A stretch of 64,000 nt of DNA from CBDCWT01 sp965223305 (GTDB lineage Bacteria > Planctomycetota > Planctomycetia > Pirellulales > Pirellulaceae): NCBI GenBank assembly GCA_965223305.1, contig CBDCWT010000088.1, forward strand, positions 186,001-250,000, given 5' to 3'. Position 1 is the stretch's first letter; the number at the start of each line of letters is the position of its first letter. This document shows, piece by piece, positions 24,966 through 33,950 of the stretch. The translations under genes and the position numbers were made by a program. The notes beneath the pieces were generated by a model. The model was given only the letters and a program-made list of their open reading frames with translations, did not search any database and had not been told where the DNA came from.

Positions 24966-25901
24966 ATGCCACACCACATGCGACCGTTTCTGGCTGTTTC
25001 GATGGCAGCCCTGTCGATCGTCTGGCCGGGTAGCAGCCCGCTAGCCGATGATGCCACTGCCCCAGAGCAAGTGGATACGAACCATGTCGTGGTCGAGACA
25101 CGCCGGCGCGTCGCGTCACCCACGGAAGCTGGCAAGTTCGAAGTCGTTTCCCAGACAGAGCGTTGGGATCCGGCGAAGACCGCAGTGATTGTCTGTGACA
25201 TGTGGGACGACCATACCTGCAAAGGTGCCGCGGGCCGAGTTGCTGAGATGGCTCCCGCTGTCAACCGCACGATCAGCGCGGCGCGCGACAAGGGGATGCT
25301 CATTATTCACGCGCCGAGCGGGACAATGAAACGCTACGCCCGCACACCTCAGCGTCAGCGCGCCGTCGCAGCTCCCTTCGCCAAGGCCTCGGTCGAAATC
25401 AAATGGAACTACTGGGATCCGCAACGCGAAGGTGGCGACTTCACGACGATCGCACACGGCGGATGCGCATGCCCCCAGCCCTGCTGGAACTTTGCTGAGG
25501 ACGAGGACGGAATCCGCAAGTGGCAACGCGGTCCCGATCTGCCCTGGAGTCGCCAGATCGAGACGATTTCGATCGCCGGCGAGGATGCAATCACCGACAG
25601 CGGACAAGAGGTCTTCAATCTGCTCGAGGCGGATGGTATCGACAACGTCATCTTGATGGGCGTCCATACCAACATCTGTGTCTCCGGTCGGTCTTTCGGG
25701 CTGCGCCAGATGACCTATCACGGCAAGCATGTCGTCTTGTGCCGCGATCTCACGGATGCCCTCTTGCAGGCGAGAGTACCCGGCATCGATCAGTTTCGCG
25801 GCACGGAGATGATCGTGGAACACATCGAGAAACACATCTGTCCCACCATTACCTCGTCCGCTCTGACCGGCGACGCGGAGTTTCGGTTTAAGGGAAGTTA
25901 G
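24966..25901 (+). CDS. Exported isochorismatase-like cysteine hydrolase
   Basis: 311 residues; AAGGA lies 7 nt before the ATG. A signal peptide (FLAVSMAALSIVWPGSSPLA) is followed by an isochorismatase/nicotinamidase-type fold. The catalytic Asp78 is in VIVCDMWDDH and the nucleophile Cys238 in MGVHTNICVSGRSFGLRQM. A cysteine-containing insert (GGCACPQPCWNFAEDEDG, about 165-182) is not part of ordinary family members and may carry metal or a disulfide. The family hydrolyses amides or enol ethers; the substrate cannot be told. Periplasmic. It stands as a single gene between repeat blocks. Confidence 0.85.
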   Translation: MPHHMRPFLAVSMAALSIVWPGSSPLADDATAPEQVDTNHVVVETRRRVASPTEAGKFEVVSQTERWDPAKTAVIVCDMWDDHTCKGAAGRVAEMAPAVNRTISAARDKGMLIIHAPSGTMKRYARTPQRQRAVAAPFAKASVEIKWNYWDPQREGGDFTTIAHGGCACPQPCWNFAEDEDGIRKWQRGPDLPWSRQIETISIAGEDAITDSGQEVFNLLEADGIDNVILMGVHTNICVSGRSFGLRQMTYHGKHVVLCRDLTDALLQARVPGIDQFRGTEMIVEHIEKHICPTITSSALTGDAEFRFKGS

Positions 25902-25983
25902 GCGTTTGCAGGACGGGAATCGCCCACGGCTTGGTGGCCAGTAGGGCCGAAACAAAGGGGCGGGGAAAGGCGTTCGCCGCATC

Positions 25984-26100
25984 AAGGTAGCAGGCACACT
26001 CCGTGTGCCGTCCGCCAGAAGCAGAGCCGACACGCGCGCCGAAAGCGCATGGGAGCGCTGATTACGGTTGAAACCGTGGGCTAACGCCCAACGGCTGATT
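25984..26100. repeat. Repeat families D (25984-26014) and C (26071-26100)
   Basis: AAGGTAGCAGGCACACTCCG then TGTGCCGTCCGCC is a good match to family D. AAACCGTGGGCTAACGCCCA then ACGGCTGATT is family C. They occupy the 290-bp gap between the convergent hydrolase genes. Confidence 0.65.
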
Positions 26101-26191
26101 TTGTACCGCGGGCCCGGCCATCCTGTTGATTCTGTGAATCCTGTCAAAAGCAAAGACAGGATCTACGGATGGCCTTTTGCTCTTACAGAAA

Positions 26192-28210
26192 CTAGTCAAA
26201 GAGCTCGGCTTGGCGTTCAGCCAGGTCCATCAGCCGGGGCAGATCTTCGGCTAACACATAGCCGGCTCGAGTCAACTGTTCGGCGTGCTCACGGTATTGC
26301 CCGCGGTAGTCCTCGAAGTCCCGATAGCGTTCGGCCAGCGCCGGTCGTGGATCACCGGCTTGCCGCCGCTGGGACACAGACCCGGCGAAGGGGATGTAGC
26401 CGCCCGCCAAACTGAGCAGTTCGGCTTCCGCGCCGATGGAGCGGCTGCGCAAGTTCCAACTCGTAAAGGTCGCGACTGGGACCGCTACGGATGGCAACAA
26501 GAGGCAGCCCAGCTCGTTGTTGTCGGGGCCAAACGCTGGAACTCTCACACGATATGTCCCCAGAACAACCGGCGGCAGACGAGACATGCGGCGTGCGGAC
26601 AGGAACTCTGAGCCGCGATCGACGAAATCGGGTTGGTGGATGACCTGCGGGTACCGTACACCCGGCAGCGGCTTCCACCCACTCTGCGCGCGCTGCCAAT
26701 CGACAAGCGTGCCATCTGAAATGCGGGGGTACACACTGGGTGGCGGCTCCTCTCCGGTGCGAACCCAACTGTCGAGCGCCATGAGCAGGGCGCGGACAAA
26801 GGGACGGTAGTCAGCCGGGTTGCGCACGAGTTGGCCGTTGCCTCCCGGACGCGGTACTCCCGTACCGGGACCATGTTGCGTGCCGCCGAACGTGTAAATG
26901 CGCACTTGCGACGGGACCTGAGAATCACGCGCACTAAGTGGATCGGTATGCACGAGAGAACCAGCTCGGTGCCAGTACTCGGACGACGACTGAGTGTGCA
27001 TCACCTTGGGCACCGTCTTGGTGGCGGCTGCCCGCCTTAGCAACGAGTCGCTGCGGTCGGTAAACGCATCTTTCTCCGTTCCGTACGCGAAGGGGAACAC
27101 ATCTGCCGGAAAGAGATGGTTGTCATGTTGTGTGTTGTGCCGGGTTGGCGACGCGAACCGGTGATTGAAGAACCCCATGCCGGCACCGGCCACGTGTGGG
27201 ATGATGCCGTCAAACACCTGGCGGCCACTCTCATCGGCATTAAATCCGTCATAGACGAACGTGCGCAGACAACGTCCACTCTGCGAAACACCGAATCCGT
27301 AGGCAAACTCCGCTGCAGGCTTGTCTCCGACTCGCAGCGGATTCTGTTCGCCGCGATTGTATTTGAAGAGGCTGATCAAGTCCCGAATTCCCGCCAGGCC
27401 CAGCCCCTGCACCAACGGCCCTTGAGCTTCGTAGACCAACTCGTAGATGTACCCGCTACGGATCCCACCGGCAACTTCGAGCTCAATCACCGGCAGAACG
27501 CTCTTCCGCCCATCCTCCTCAACAAACCTCTGATGCAGCTGCCACTGGTCGCGTGGGACCGCAACACGCGGATCCCGCTCTCGCAACCGCCAAGTTAACG
27601 TCGCGTCGGCTAATCCCTGCTCCGTCGGTGGAAAGCTGCCCTGGTTCGCGAAATGGGCGATTGTGTGACGATCGGTGTCCTCGTCGCAAACGAATTCGGC
27701 GCGCACCGGCCCCACGATTGGCTGCCCGGAGTGAGTCGCGATGGGAGCATCCAGCAGCAACCGACTGTTGCCGGGCACGACCTCAGCAATCCAGCCGCTC
27801 CAAACTACGATGAAGCCATGCCGCATCAAGAAACCCTCCGCGCCGCCGTTGAATTGACCGAGGCACACGCGGTTTCCACGGTTGTTTACGTCGTACAGAA
27901 TCGCTCCGTTGGTGCGGGCGAGGTCACGAGGAGCGAGGATTTCCAGGTCGGCAGCAAACTCCACGCGGCCGCCCTCGTTGCGCGGCGCAAACTCTAAATC
28001 AACCACCGAGCGATTGGCATCCGCCGCCGGATCAACGGCGAAGAAAACCCGACCTTGAATTCGTTCGTAGGGTCCTCGCTCACCAAACGACTTACCGCCA
28101 GCATAGGGTTGTCGTGAAGTCACCTCGATGCGAGTCACCTCCGCGGGCGCGGGGTCAACGCCGCAGCAAAAACCAACAACCACCAGACAGGCCACATGAA
28201 TCAGTCGCAT
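26192..28210 (-). CDS. Exported alpha/beta-hydrolase-domain protein (Abhydrolase_10 type)
   Basis: 672 residues. GAGGAA 3 nt before the ATG and a signal peptide (LIHVACLVVVGFCCGVDPAPA) define the start. The body fits the large alpha/beta hydrolase family with ILYDVNNRGNR, FIVVWSGW, LVYEAQGPLVQGLGLAGIRDLI, the nucleophile Ser in FAYGFGVSQSGRCLR, and a late block IYTFGGTQHGP that should hold the histidine. It is probably a periplasmic esterase or lactonase of unknown substrate. A candidate TATACT -10 lies 77 bp upstream on the minus strand. Both neighbours are separated by repeat-filled gaps, so it is likely transcribed alone. Confidence 0.82.
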   Translation of the reverse strand: MRLIHVACLVVVGFCCGVDPAPAEVTRIEVTSRQPYAGGKSFGERGPYERIQGRVFFAVDPAADANRSVVDLEFAPRNEGGRVEFAADLEILAPRDLARTNGAILYDVNNRGNRVCLGQFNGGAEGFLMRHGFIVVWSGWIAEVVPGNSRLLLDAPIATHSGQPIVGPVRAEFVCDEDTDRHTIAHFANQGSFPPTEQGLADATLTWRLRERDPRVAVPRDQWQLHQRFVEEDGRKSVLPVIELEVAGGIRSGYIYELVYEAQGPLVQGLGLAGIRDLISLFKYNRGEQNPLRVGDKPAAEFAYGFGVSQSGRCLRTFVYDGFNADESGRQVFDGIIPHVAGAGMGFFNHRFASPTRHNTQHDNHLFPADVFPFAYGTEKDAFTDRSDSLLRRAAATKTVPKVMHTQSSSEYWHRAGSLVHTDPLSARDSQVPSQVRIYTFGGTQHGPGTGVPRPGGNGQLVRNPADYRPFVRALLMALDSWVRTGEEPPPSVYPRISDGTLVDWQRAQSGWKPLPGVRYPQVIHQPDFVDRGSEFLSARRMSRLPPVVLGTYRVRVPAFGPDNNELGCLLLPSVAVPVATFTSWNLRSRSIGAEAELLSLAGGYIPFAGSVSQRRQAGDPRPALAERYRDFEDYRGQYREHAEQLTRAGYVLAEDLPRLMDLAERQAELFD

Positions 28211-28286
28211 CGTTTCCTCAGTGGTGAACGCACAACTTGGTTTTTTTACTCGAGCAACGACAACCTGATGCCGGTACGACGGTCAG

Positions 28287-28292
28287 TATAGC
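28287..28292 (-). promoter_or_regulatory. Candidate -10 element for the alpha/beta hydrolase gene
   Basis: TATACT on the minus strand, 76 bp before the ATG. Confidence 0.4.
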
Positions 28293-28404
28293 TGGTGAAA
28301 GATCGCTCATGAAGCTGGCCGTGGCTGCTTGCAGGGGGCTGACGAAAAGGCGACTTTGCCGTGTCTTCGGAAACCGAAGTGTAAGCTCTGAGGTCGCGTT
28401 TTTC

Positions 28405-28629
28405 GTAACCCGAAGCGTCAGCGAGGGGCTAAGGAATCTTCCCCGACGTTCCGCCGCTATCCGATCGTAGCCGAACTCGCCAGAGCGTAGCCGAACTCGC
28501 CAGAGTTTGGTGAACTGCCGATTCGTCCAAATTCTGGCGAATTCGGCTACAAGAAATCCTTCACGGCGTTCAGCGAGGGGAGTTGGCGTACCAACGCAAA
28601 TCAATCCCTCGCTGACGCTTCGCACTTAC
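28405..28629. repeat. Repeat family A copy 2, interrupted by a family B element
   Basis: The left arm (GTAACCCGAAGCGTCAGCGA..., 28405-28428) and the right part (28571-28629, ending CCCTCGCTGACGCTTCGCAC) rejoin into an ordinary family A hairpin if 28429-28570 and one CAGCGAGGGG are removed. CAGCGAGGGG occurs at 28419-28428 and 28571-28580. Confidence 0.85.
28429..28570. repeat. Repeat family B, full-length inserted copy (MITE-like)
   Basis: 142 bp flanked by a 10-bp direct repeat. It holds two left arms of GTAGCCGAACTCGCCAGA and a hairpin: 24-base arms at 28487-28510 and 28527-28550 pair with two mismatches around a 16-base loop. It ends AATCCTTCACGGCGTT. No coding potential. Confidence 0.85.
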
Positions 28630-28663
28630 GATGGGTCAACTGCGCGCGCGGCGCGCCATTCGC

Positions 28664-28669
28664 TAAAAT
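28664..28669 (+). promoter_or_regulatory. Candidate -10 element for the NHL-repeat gene
   Basis: TAAAAT 46 bp before the chosen ATG at 28716. Confidence 0.4.
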
Positions 28670-28715
28670 GGTGCTCGCTCGGTTCCACAATTCCACTCGC
28701 TCAAGGAAACTCCTC

Positions 28716-29621
28716 ATGTGCCGTGTCCTCGCATTGCTCTGCTGCTTGATTCCCTGTTGTGCAAATCAACTCGGCGCCGCAGACCCGCTCCAGTTCGACC
28801 CCGTGCCTGGTTTCGTCAAATTGCCGGCTGGCATGACGCTCGAGGCTTGCTCCGGCGTCGCGGTCAATAGCAAGGGGCATGTGCTTCTGTTTCACCGCGG
28901 CAAACACCCCATCATCTGTCTCGACCAAGATGGACGATACTTGCGTTCATGGGGCGACGAATATATCGACACGGCGCATGGCCTCAGGATTGACCGCGAA
29001 GACAACGTCTGGGTCACTGACGTCGGCAATCACCAAGTGTTCAAGTTCAGCGAATCGGGAGAGCTGCTCATGTCGCTCGGTAAGGCCGGTACGGCAGGTG
29101 ACGGAATTGATGAGTTCAACAAACCGACCGACATCGCGTTCGGTCCACGCGGCGAGATCTACGTCACCGACGGTTACGGCAACAGCCGTGTCATCAAGTT
29201 CACCGCCAACGGTGGTTTTCTGACAGCCTGGGGAGAGGCAGGTGACAAGCCTGGCCAGTTTGACACGCCTCACGCGATCAGGCTCGACAAGGCGGGACAG
29301 CTGGTCGTGGGCGATCGCGAAAACGACCGAGTTCAGTTGTATTCCAGCGAAGGCAAGCTAATAGACATCTGGAGCGGATTCGCTCCCTTCGGATTGGCTC
29401 ACGATGCCGAAGGAAATCTCTTCGTGGCGGACGGACGAGCGAACAAAGTCCTGCAAGTTGGTGCCAAAGGCGAGGTTGTCAACTCCTGGGGCAGTGAAGG
29501 CAACGGAGCCGGACAGTTCCAGCTGCCACACATGTTGGCAACCGACGCGAAGGGGAATCTCTACGTCGTGGAAATCACTGGCAAGCGACTGCAAAAGCTG
29601 GCTCGACGACGTGCAGGCTAG
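28716..29621 (+). CDS. Exported NHL-repeat beta-propeller protein
   Basis: 301 residues from the ATG at 28716, which has AAGGAAA about 8 nt upstream and opens a signal peptide (RVLALLCCLIPCC); an in-frame ATG at 28668 lies inside the promoter. Six NHL-type blades follow, for example GVAVNSKGHVLLFHRG, LRIDREDNVWVTDVGNHQVFKF, DIAFGPRGEIYVTDGYGNSRV, IRLDKAGQLVVGDRENDRVQ and LATDAKGNLYVVE. It resembles the propeller of peptidyl-alpha-hydroxyglycine lyases, but the metal ligands were not traced, so an enzyme role is unproven. It is probably a periplasmic ligand-binding or lyase-like protein. Confidence 0.85.
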   Translation: MCRVLALLCCLIPCCANQLGAADPLQFDPVPGFVKLPAGMTLEACSGVAVNSKGHVLLFHRGKHPIICLDQDGRYLRSWGDEYIDTAHGLRIDREDNVWVTDVGNHQVFKFSESGELLMSLGKAGTAGDGIDEFNKPTDIAFGPRGEIYVTDGYGNSRVIKFTANGGFLTAWGEAGDKPGQFDTPHAIRLDKAGQLVVGDRENDRVQLYSSEGKLIDIWSGFAPFGLAHDAEGNLFVADGRANKVLQVGAKGEVVNSWGSEGNGAGQFQLPHMLATDAKGNLYVVEITGKRLQKLARRRAG

Positions 29622-29641
29622 GCTTTGCGTAAAAGTTGTGT

Positions 29642-29661
29642 GCCCTCTCTGACGGGAGGGC
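29642..29661 (+). terminator. Candidate hairpin terminator after the NHL gene
   Basis: GCCCTC and GAGGGC arms around an 8-base loop, 20 bp after the stop. There is no T-run, so it may act only as an mRNA 3' hairpin. A related GCCCTCT/GACGGGAGGG motif is common in repeats of such genomes. Confidence 0.3.
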
Positions 29662-29735
29662 GACGCTCCTGCGAGCCGTCTTGCCAGGTGGGTTTGGAGG
29701 TCGTGCGACTCTTATAGGTAGCGCGTGACTTCGTC

Positions 29736-29915
29736 TTTCTTCACTCTCCCCTTTGGGGAGAGTCGGCCCGAAGGGCCGGAGAGGGGGGCACGCTTCGGGG
29801 CGATCGCTCCCGGGCAGCCCTCCCCGGACTATCGCGTCCGTTTCGCTGGGGAACCGTGGGCTAACGCCCAGCGGCTGATTTGGAGCGTAGCCGAACTCGC
29901 CAGAGTTTGGCGGAC
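29736..29915. repeat. Composite repeat block: families F, C and B
   Basis: 29736-29830 is family F (CTCTCCCCTTTGGGGAGAGTC, CCGGAGAGGGGGG). 29851-29880 is family C (GAACCGTGGGCTAACGCCCA, GCGGCTGATT). 29884-29915 is one left arm of family B (GCGTAGCCGAACTCGCCAGA then GTTTGGCGGACTGC). Nothing gene-like is seen in the gap 29622-30000. Confidence 0.65.
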
Positions 29916-30000
29916 TGCATGAACCGTAGAAGCTGCACCTCCAAGCGGAAGGGTAAGGTGGATAGCTGCACGGCCCAGAATGGCGCCTATAACCGGGCTG

Positions 30001-31770
30001 CTATCGTGACCCGGCTGACCGCAAGTCGCCCTGTGCTCCACCGGCTATCGGCGGCTGAATCCGTAGTAACGAACCGGTGCCGTTCTGAAACTTGCCGTCG
30101 ATGACCCAAGCGTTGCGAAGCAGAACATAGAGGCTGCCGTCTCGCGCAAACCGCAAGTCGACGGGACGAGTCAGTCCCATCGCAAAGTCGTCCGCATGGC
30201 TTGGATCAGCCTGGTCTAGCACCTTGATCCAACCGTGCACGAAGTCCGCGAAGAAAAACCGTTCCTGATAGGACCGCGGCCAACTGGATTCGGTGGGGCA
30301 GAAGTCACCACCGGAGATGGATGCTTGCCGGTAGTGGTGCACCGGGCCGTGAAAACGTGTGTCCTGGGTCGGGCCGTGATCGACGACTGGCCAACCATAG
30401 TTGGCTCCGGCGACACCTCGGTTCACCTCTTCATACTCACCACCTACGTCGTTAATGAACAGCTCACCGCTCTGCGGGGAAACGGCAAAGGTAAACGGGT
30501 TACGTAGCCCGATCGCCCAAATCGATCGATACTTCCCCTTAGTCTTATCAACGAAGGGGTTGTCCTCTGGGATGGAACCGTCAGGTTCAATACAGAGGAT
30601 CTTGCCCTGGAACGAAGTCAGATGTTGCGAGGGAGTTTTGGCAGTTTGTTCGCCTATTCCAACGTAGAGCTTGCCGTCCAAGCCAAAGTGTAGGGCGCCG
30701 CCTTGATGCCCAGCCGGTACGTTGCCACCTAGCTTTGTTTGATCATCCCCAACCAGCAACACCTCCTCGCTGCCCGGCATCACTATCGTCGCCGCGTACC
30801 ACGAAGCGGCTGATGCGGTGGTGCGGATAGGGTTCCTTGGCCACGTAGCAAACATAAACATAGGGCGTTGCAGGAAATTCCGGGTCGACGGTCACGCCAA
30901 TCAATCCGCGTTCCCAGTTACTGTCGACCTCAAGGGAAAGCATTGGTTGCCCGAGCAACTTCCCATTCTTCACCACTACGCAGGCGCCCCGGCCTGCTCG
31001 CAAACCAAGATACGACCATCGACCAGAGTCTCCAACGCCGTCGCACCACTCAGACCCGTCGATACCGTCTCGATACGAAATCCCTGGGGAACGCGAATCG
31101 CCCCCGCGATGCTCGCGCCCGGAGAACGCTTGCCGGTCGAACGGAGCTTTTCCAAGTAGGCAATCAAGTCGGTGAACTGGTCGGGGGTCAGCAAGTCCGC
31201 CAATCCCTGCGGCATCAGCGACACGAAACTCTCCTGACGCTCATCGACATCCGCGAGGTCGATAACCTGCTGTTTCCCGTCGGCGTCCACCAGCGTCAAC
31301 GACACGTCCGATTGCTGCTTGATAACTCCTGTCTGCACGCGGCCGTCTTGCAAGACAAGCACCGTGGCCCGATAGTTCTCGACAATTTGCCGCGACGGTT
31401 CAAGCAACGACTCAATCAGGTGAGGGCGGTCGAACTTCCCTCCGATGTGCGAGAGGTCGGGTCCGACGACACCGCCGCGGCCATCGACTTGGTGACAGAC
31501 GATGCATTTGGTGGTCTTTTCGTCCAGGAACAGTTTTTTTCCGAGTTCCGGATCTCCCTCGTGAGTCAGAGCGAATGCTTCGTATCGGCTCAGCTTCTGC
31601 GGCGACGGAGCAAGGACACTAGACTCCAGGGCCGACTGCGCGAACAAAGGAACGACTGCGCACAGGTTCAGCAAGCACAGAACTGCGACAACAAGCTTGG
31701 TCTCAACGTGGGGGGCGACGACAGCAGCTGGTATTCGCCACGCACGTGCGACGCTCTTGGCCGGCTTCAT
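30001..31770 (-). pseudogene. Haem c protein fused to a PQQ-dependent sugar dehydrogenase-like propeller, two compensating frameshifts
   Basis: The gene reads in one frame from the ATG at 31770 (signal near KLVVAVLCLLNLCAVVPLFAQ, haem site CIVCH at about 88-92 in a planctomycete haem-binding domain) to a TAG near 30976. The next ~200 bp (GACVVVKNGKLLGQPMLSLE to RFVVRGD) continue the protein in another frame. From near 30785 the first frame resumes (TIVMPGSEEVLLVGDDQ...) to the stop at 30001. The joined protein is a normal aldose/sorbosone dehydrogenase-like six-bladed propeller (LGGNVPAGHQGGALHFG, YVGIGEQ, SIWAIGLRNPFTFAV, GEYEEVNRG). One base seems to be missing in the GGGG run near 30994 and one base added near 30785-30800. 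Real decay or assembly error cannot be separated here. If intact it would oxidise sugars in the periplasm and pass electrons to its own haem. Confidence 0.82.
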
Positions 31771-31816
31771 GATCTGATCCCAGATAACGGCTGCGGTGTC
31801 GATGAAGAGGTTGAAT

Positions 31817-33109
31817 TCAGTTGGACTCGAAAACGTGTCGCTGGGGCTGAGCCTTCAGGCGGCCCTGCAGCTGGAAAAGCTGCGCGAGCCCCCGATTGAC
31901 GAGCCTCTCGCCGGCACCGACTTCAGCCCGAGTCGTATCGCTGGCCCCGTAGCCACCCCGCGCCGCTGAAGCAACATCCGGGAGATAGGAGGGCCATGCG
32001 TAGGGCCCGTCACAACAGTAACCGAACAGGTAGCAGTGCTCCACACCAGCTTTCTCGCGAAAGTCCAGTTGGAACTGATGAAATGGTTCGCCCGGCATCG
32101 TACAGATAGCGATTTGCCCATTCACAAGCACCGTGGTGACTCCCAACGTCATCTCCTCCTCCGGCTTCCATCGGTTACGAACAAGAAGCGAAGAAGTGGT
32201 ATGGGATAGTTGTGTAGAGCTGCCCTGCTGGTCCCGCATCCCTGCAAGCACTTCGAGGACTTCCGCTGCCAACAGCTGGCCCATCCGACTGACAACTTCA
32301 AAGTCCCCCTCGCGATCATCACCACGCGCCATGAACAGCGGATTGATGTCACCACCACCTCCCTGGACAAAGAAACATGTCGTCTCCTGGCCCAACTCCT
32401 GCTCGACGACGTCGCGCATTACACCCGGATAGTCGGCCGAGATCTTGCGATTCCTGGGGCCCAGCACAACAGGATGACAGGCGTAGTGCACCAGCACTGC
32501 CCGGACAACCGAATGTTGGTCCGAAATGCGGATCACGCCAACATTGGGGTCGACGGAACCGTAGGGAATTCGATCCGGATTCTCGAAGTGAGTCACCGCA
32601 TAATGCCCTTTTCGCACCAGTCGGTTGTAACCCAGCTGAACTGCACCGTCCCCCACAGCAAAGTATGCCGGAAACAAATTCTCCTTTGCCTCCCGGATAG
32701 CGCCTAGCAGCCGCTGCTCGACAGTGGTGCGCCACGGTTCGTCTTCGGAAGGAAAGTCAAGCTGCCGCATGCTTGGACCCGCATGGGTGTGTGTATTCAT
32801 CATCAACAATCGATCGATGCCAATCTCGGCCATCTGCTCGTGTAACCATGGTGAGTTGAAAATGCAGAGATCCATCGCCACCATCGCTAAATGAGAGTCG
32901 CCGGATTTCAACACCAGCACTCGTGCCGACACGGGGTCGTGGATGCCGTCGGTGGGCTTTGCAGAGGAATAGCCAATGGTGTTCCCACCGATCGGAGGCG
33001 TGATATCGACCTGTGAAATGCCCGCCTCAATCTCAGCCCCATAGGTAGCCGCGGATGCAGCGCCCAGCAATACAACAACCAACACTTGTTTCTTGGAGCT
33101 CTGTCTCAT
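31817..33109 (-). CDS. Neutral ceramidase-like exported hydrolase
   Basis: 430 residues from the ATG at 33109 (an in-frame TTG at 33139 overlaps the previous stop and is less likely). The signal peptide is KKQVLVVVLLGAASAATYGA. Family blocks of the neutral/alkaline ceramidase N-terminal domain are present: AGISQVDITPPIGG, LLMMNTHTHAGPS with the zinc histidines, VHYACHPVVLGP, and FFVQGGGGDINPL. Only this catalytic domain is present. Planctomycetes carry many such paralogues and most probably do not act on ceramide, so the substrate is open. It follows the DUF1080 gene by 26 bp on the same strand; the two are likely co-transcribed. Confidence 0.85.
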   Translation of the reverse strand: MRQSSKKQVLVVVLLGAASAATYGAEIEAGISQVDITPPIGGNTIGYSSAKPTDGIHDPVSARVLVLKSGDSHLAMVAMDLCIFNSPWLHEQMAEIGIDRLLMMNTHTHAGPSMRQLDFPSEDEPWRTTVEQRLLGAIREAKENLFPAYFAVGDGAVQLGYNRLVRKGHYAVTHFENPDRIPYGSVDPNVGVIRISDQHSVVRAVLVHYACHPVVLGPRNRKISADYPGVMRDVVEQELGQETTCFFVQGGGGDINPLFMARGDDREGDFEVVSRMGQLLAAEVLEVLAGMRDQQGSSTQLSHTTSSLLVRNRWKPEEEMTLGVTTVLVNGQIAICTMPGEPFHQFQLDFREKAGVEHCYLFGYCCDGPYAWPSYLPDVASAARGGYGASDTTRAEVGAGERLVNRGLAQLFQLQGRLKAQPQRHVFESN

Positions 33110-33135
33110 GGTGTTTTCCCGTGGTCGCTCAAAAG

Positions 33136-33885
33136 TCAATGGTCATGAATCTCACGAACGCGAATGTCCTTAACACGAATTTGCATGGGCGGGCCGGAGT
33201 GAAGTTGGAAAGCGAGAATACCGGACCTGCGACGGTTCTCTTGGTCTTCGTCGATGCCGATGGCCATCACCCTGTCGTTGATAATATGCGTGAATTGAAA
33301 GCCCCGGGCGATGATACGATACTCATTCCAATCATCACGTCGCACAGCCTTCTCCAGCTCAGCTGCGTCGCCGAGCGACGCAATCTTCTCGATTTTCGGC
33401 TTCTTCGCATTTTCGGGATTCCCCCGCACAATCACAGCCTCTCCTCGCCGACCTAAGAACATGCGGCCTTGCTCGTCGAAGAACATCCCCGAAAACTTGT
33501 CCACCGGTCCGGCGTCCGTCTGATGCCAGCGGTCTTCAAAGTCAGCCTGATATCCCGAGACATTCCAGCCCCCGCGGTCAACGCTGCGGTATTGGATACC
33601 CGAGTTGTAACCCGTCACCTGATACGAAAAGCGAAGCTCGAAGTCCGCGAACTCGCCACCTCGATAGATCAGAAACGTGTTCCGCTCAGCCTTGTTCTCT
33701 TCCGTGGTCTGTCCGACGATCGTGCCATCCTCGACTCGCCAAAAACGCGGATCCCCGTCCCAGCCCTCCAGACTGCGCCCGTCGAACAGACGCTCAAATG
33801 CACCATGGTGATCGCCTGCCACGGGTGACGACAAACCAGCCGCGACAAGCGCGGTTAGACAGAAAACCTGTTGATGAACTCTCAT
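33136..33885 (-). CDS. DUF1080 / 3-keto-disaccharide hydrolase-domain protein
   Basis: 249 residues. A signal peptide (VFCLTALVAAGLSSPVAG) precedes a single concanavalin-like domain of the DUF1080 family: FERLFDGRSLEGWDGDPRFWRVEDGTIVG, FADFELRFSYQVTGYNSGIQYRS, GYQADFEDRWHQTDAGPVDKFSGMFFDEQGR and WNEYRIIARGFQFTHIIND. Members bind or hydrolyse 3-keto-glycosides. Periplasmic. It is the first of two closely spaced minus-strand genes, followed by the ceramidase-like gene. Confidence 0.88.
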   Translation of the reverse strand: MRVHQQVFCLTALVAAGLSSPVAGDHHGAFERLFDGRSLEGWDGDPRFWRVEDGTIVGQTTEENKAERNTFLIYRGGEFADFELRFSYQVTGYNSGIQYRSVDRGGWNVSGYQADFEDRWHQTDAGPVDKFSGMFFDEQGRMFLGRRGEAVIVRGNPENAKKPKIEKIASLGDAAELEKAVRRDDWNEYRIIARGFQFTHIINDRVMAIGIDEDQENRRRSGILAFQLHSGPPMQIRVKDIRVREIHDH

Positions 33886-33950
33886 TTTTCAGATCTCACT
33901 GATCGCATACGGAAGCTTGAAATACTCGAACGAACCTCTCACCCGCAACC

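Noticed and set aside
25116..26153. 345-codon minus-strand frame
   Set aside because: Antisense to the cysteine hydrolase gene, which has intact catalytic residues, and extends into repeat DNA.
30743..31003. Separate small gene between the two halves of the dehydrogenase-like gene
   Set aside because: Its residues are the missing middle of that protein, so it is a frameshifted segment, not a gene.
30868..31899. 343-codon plus-strand frame
   Set aside because: Antisense to the haem/PQQ-dehydrogenase-like gene; the minus strand carries the homologous protein.
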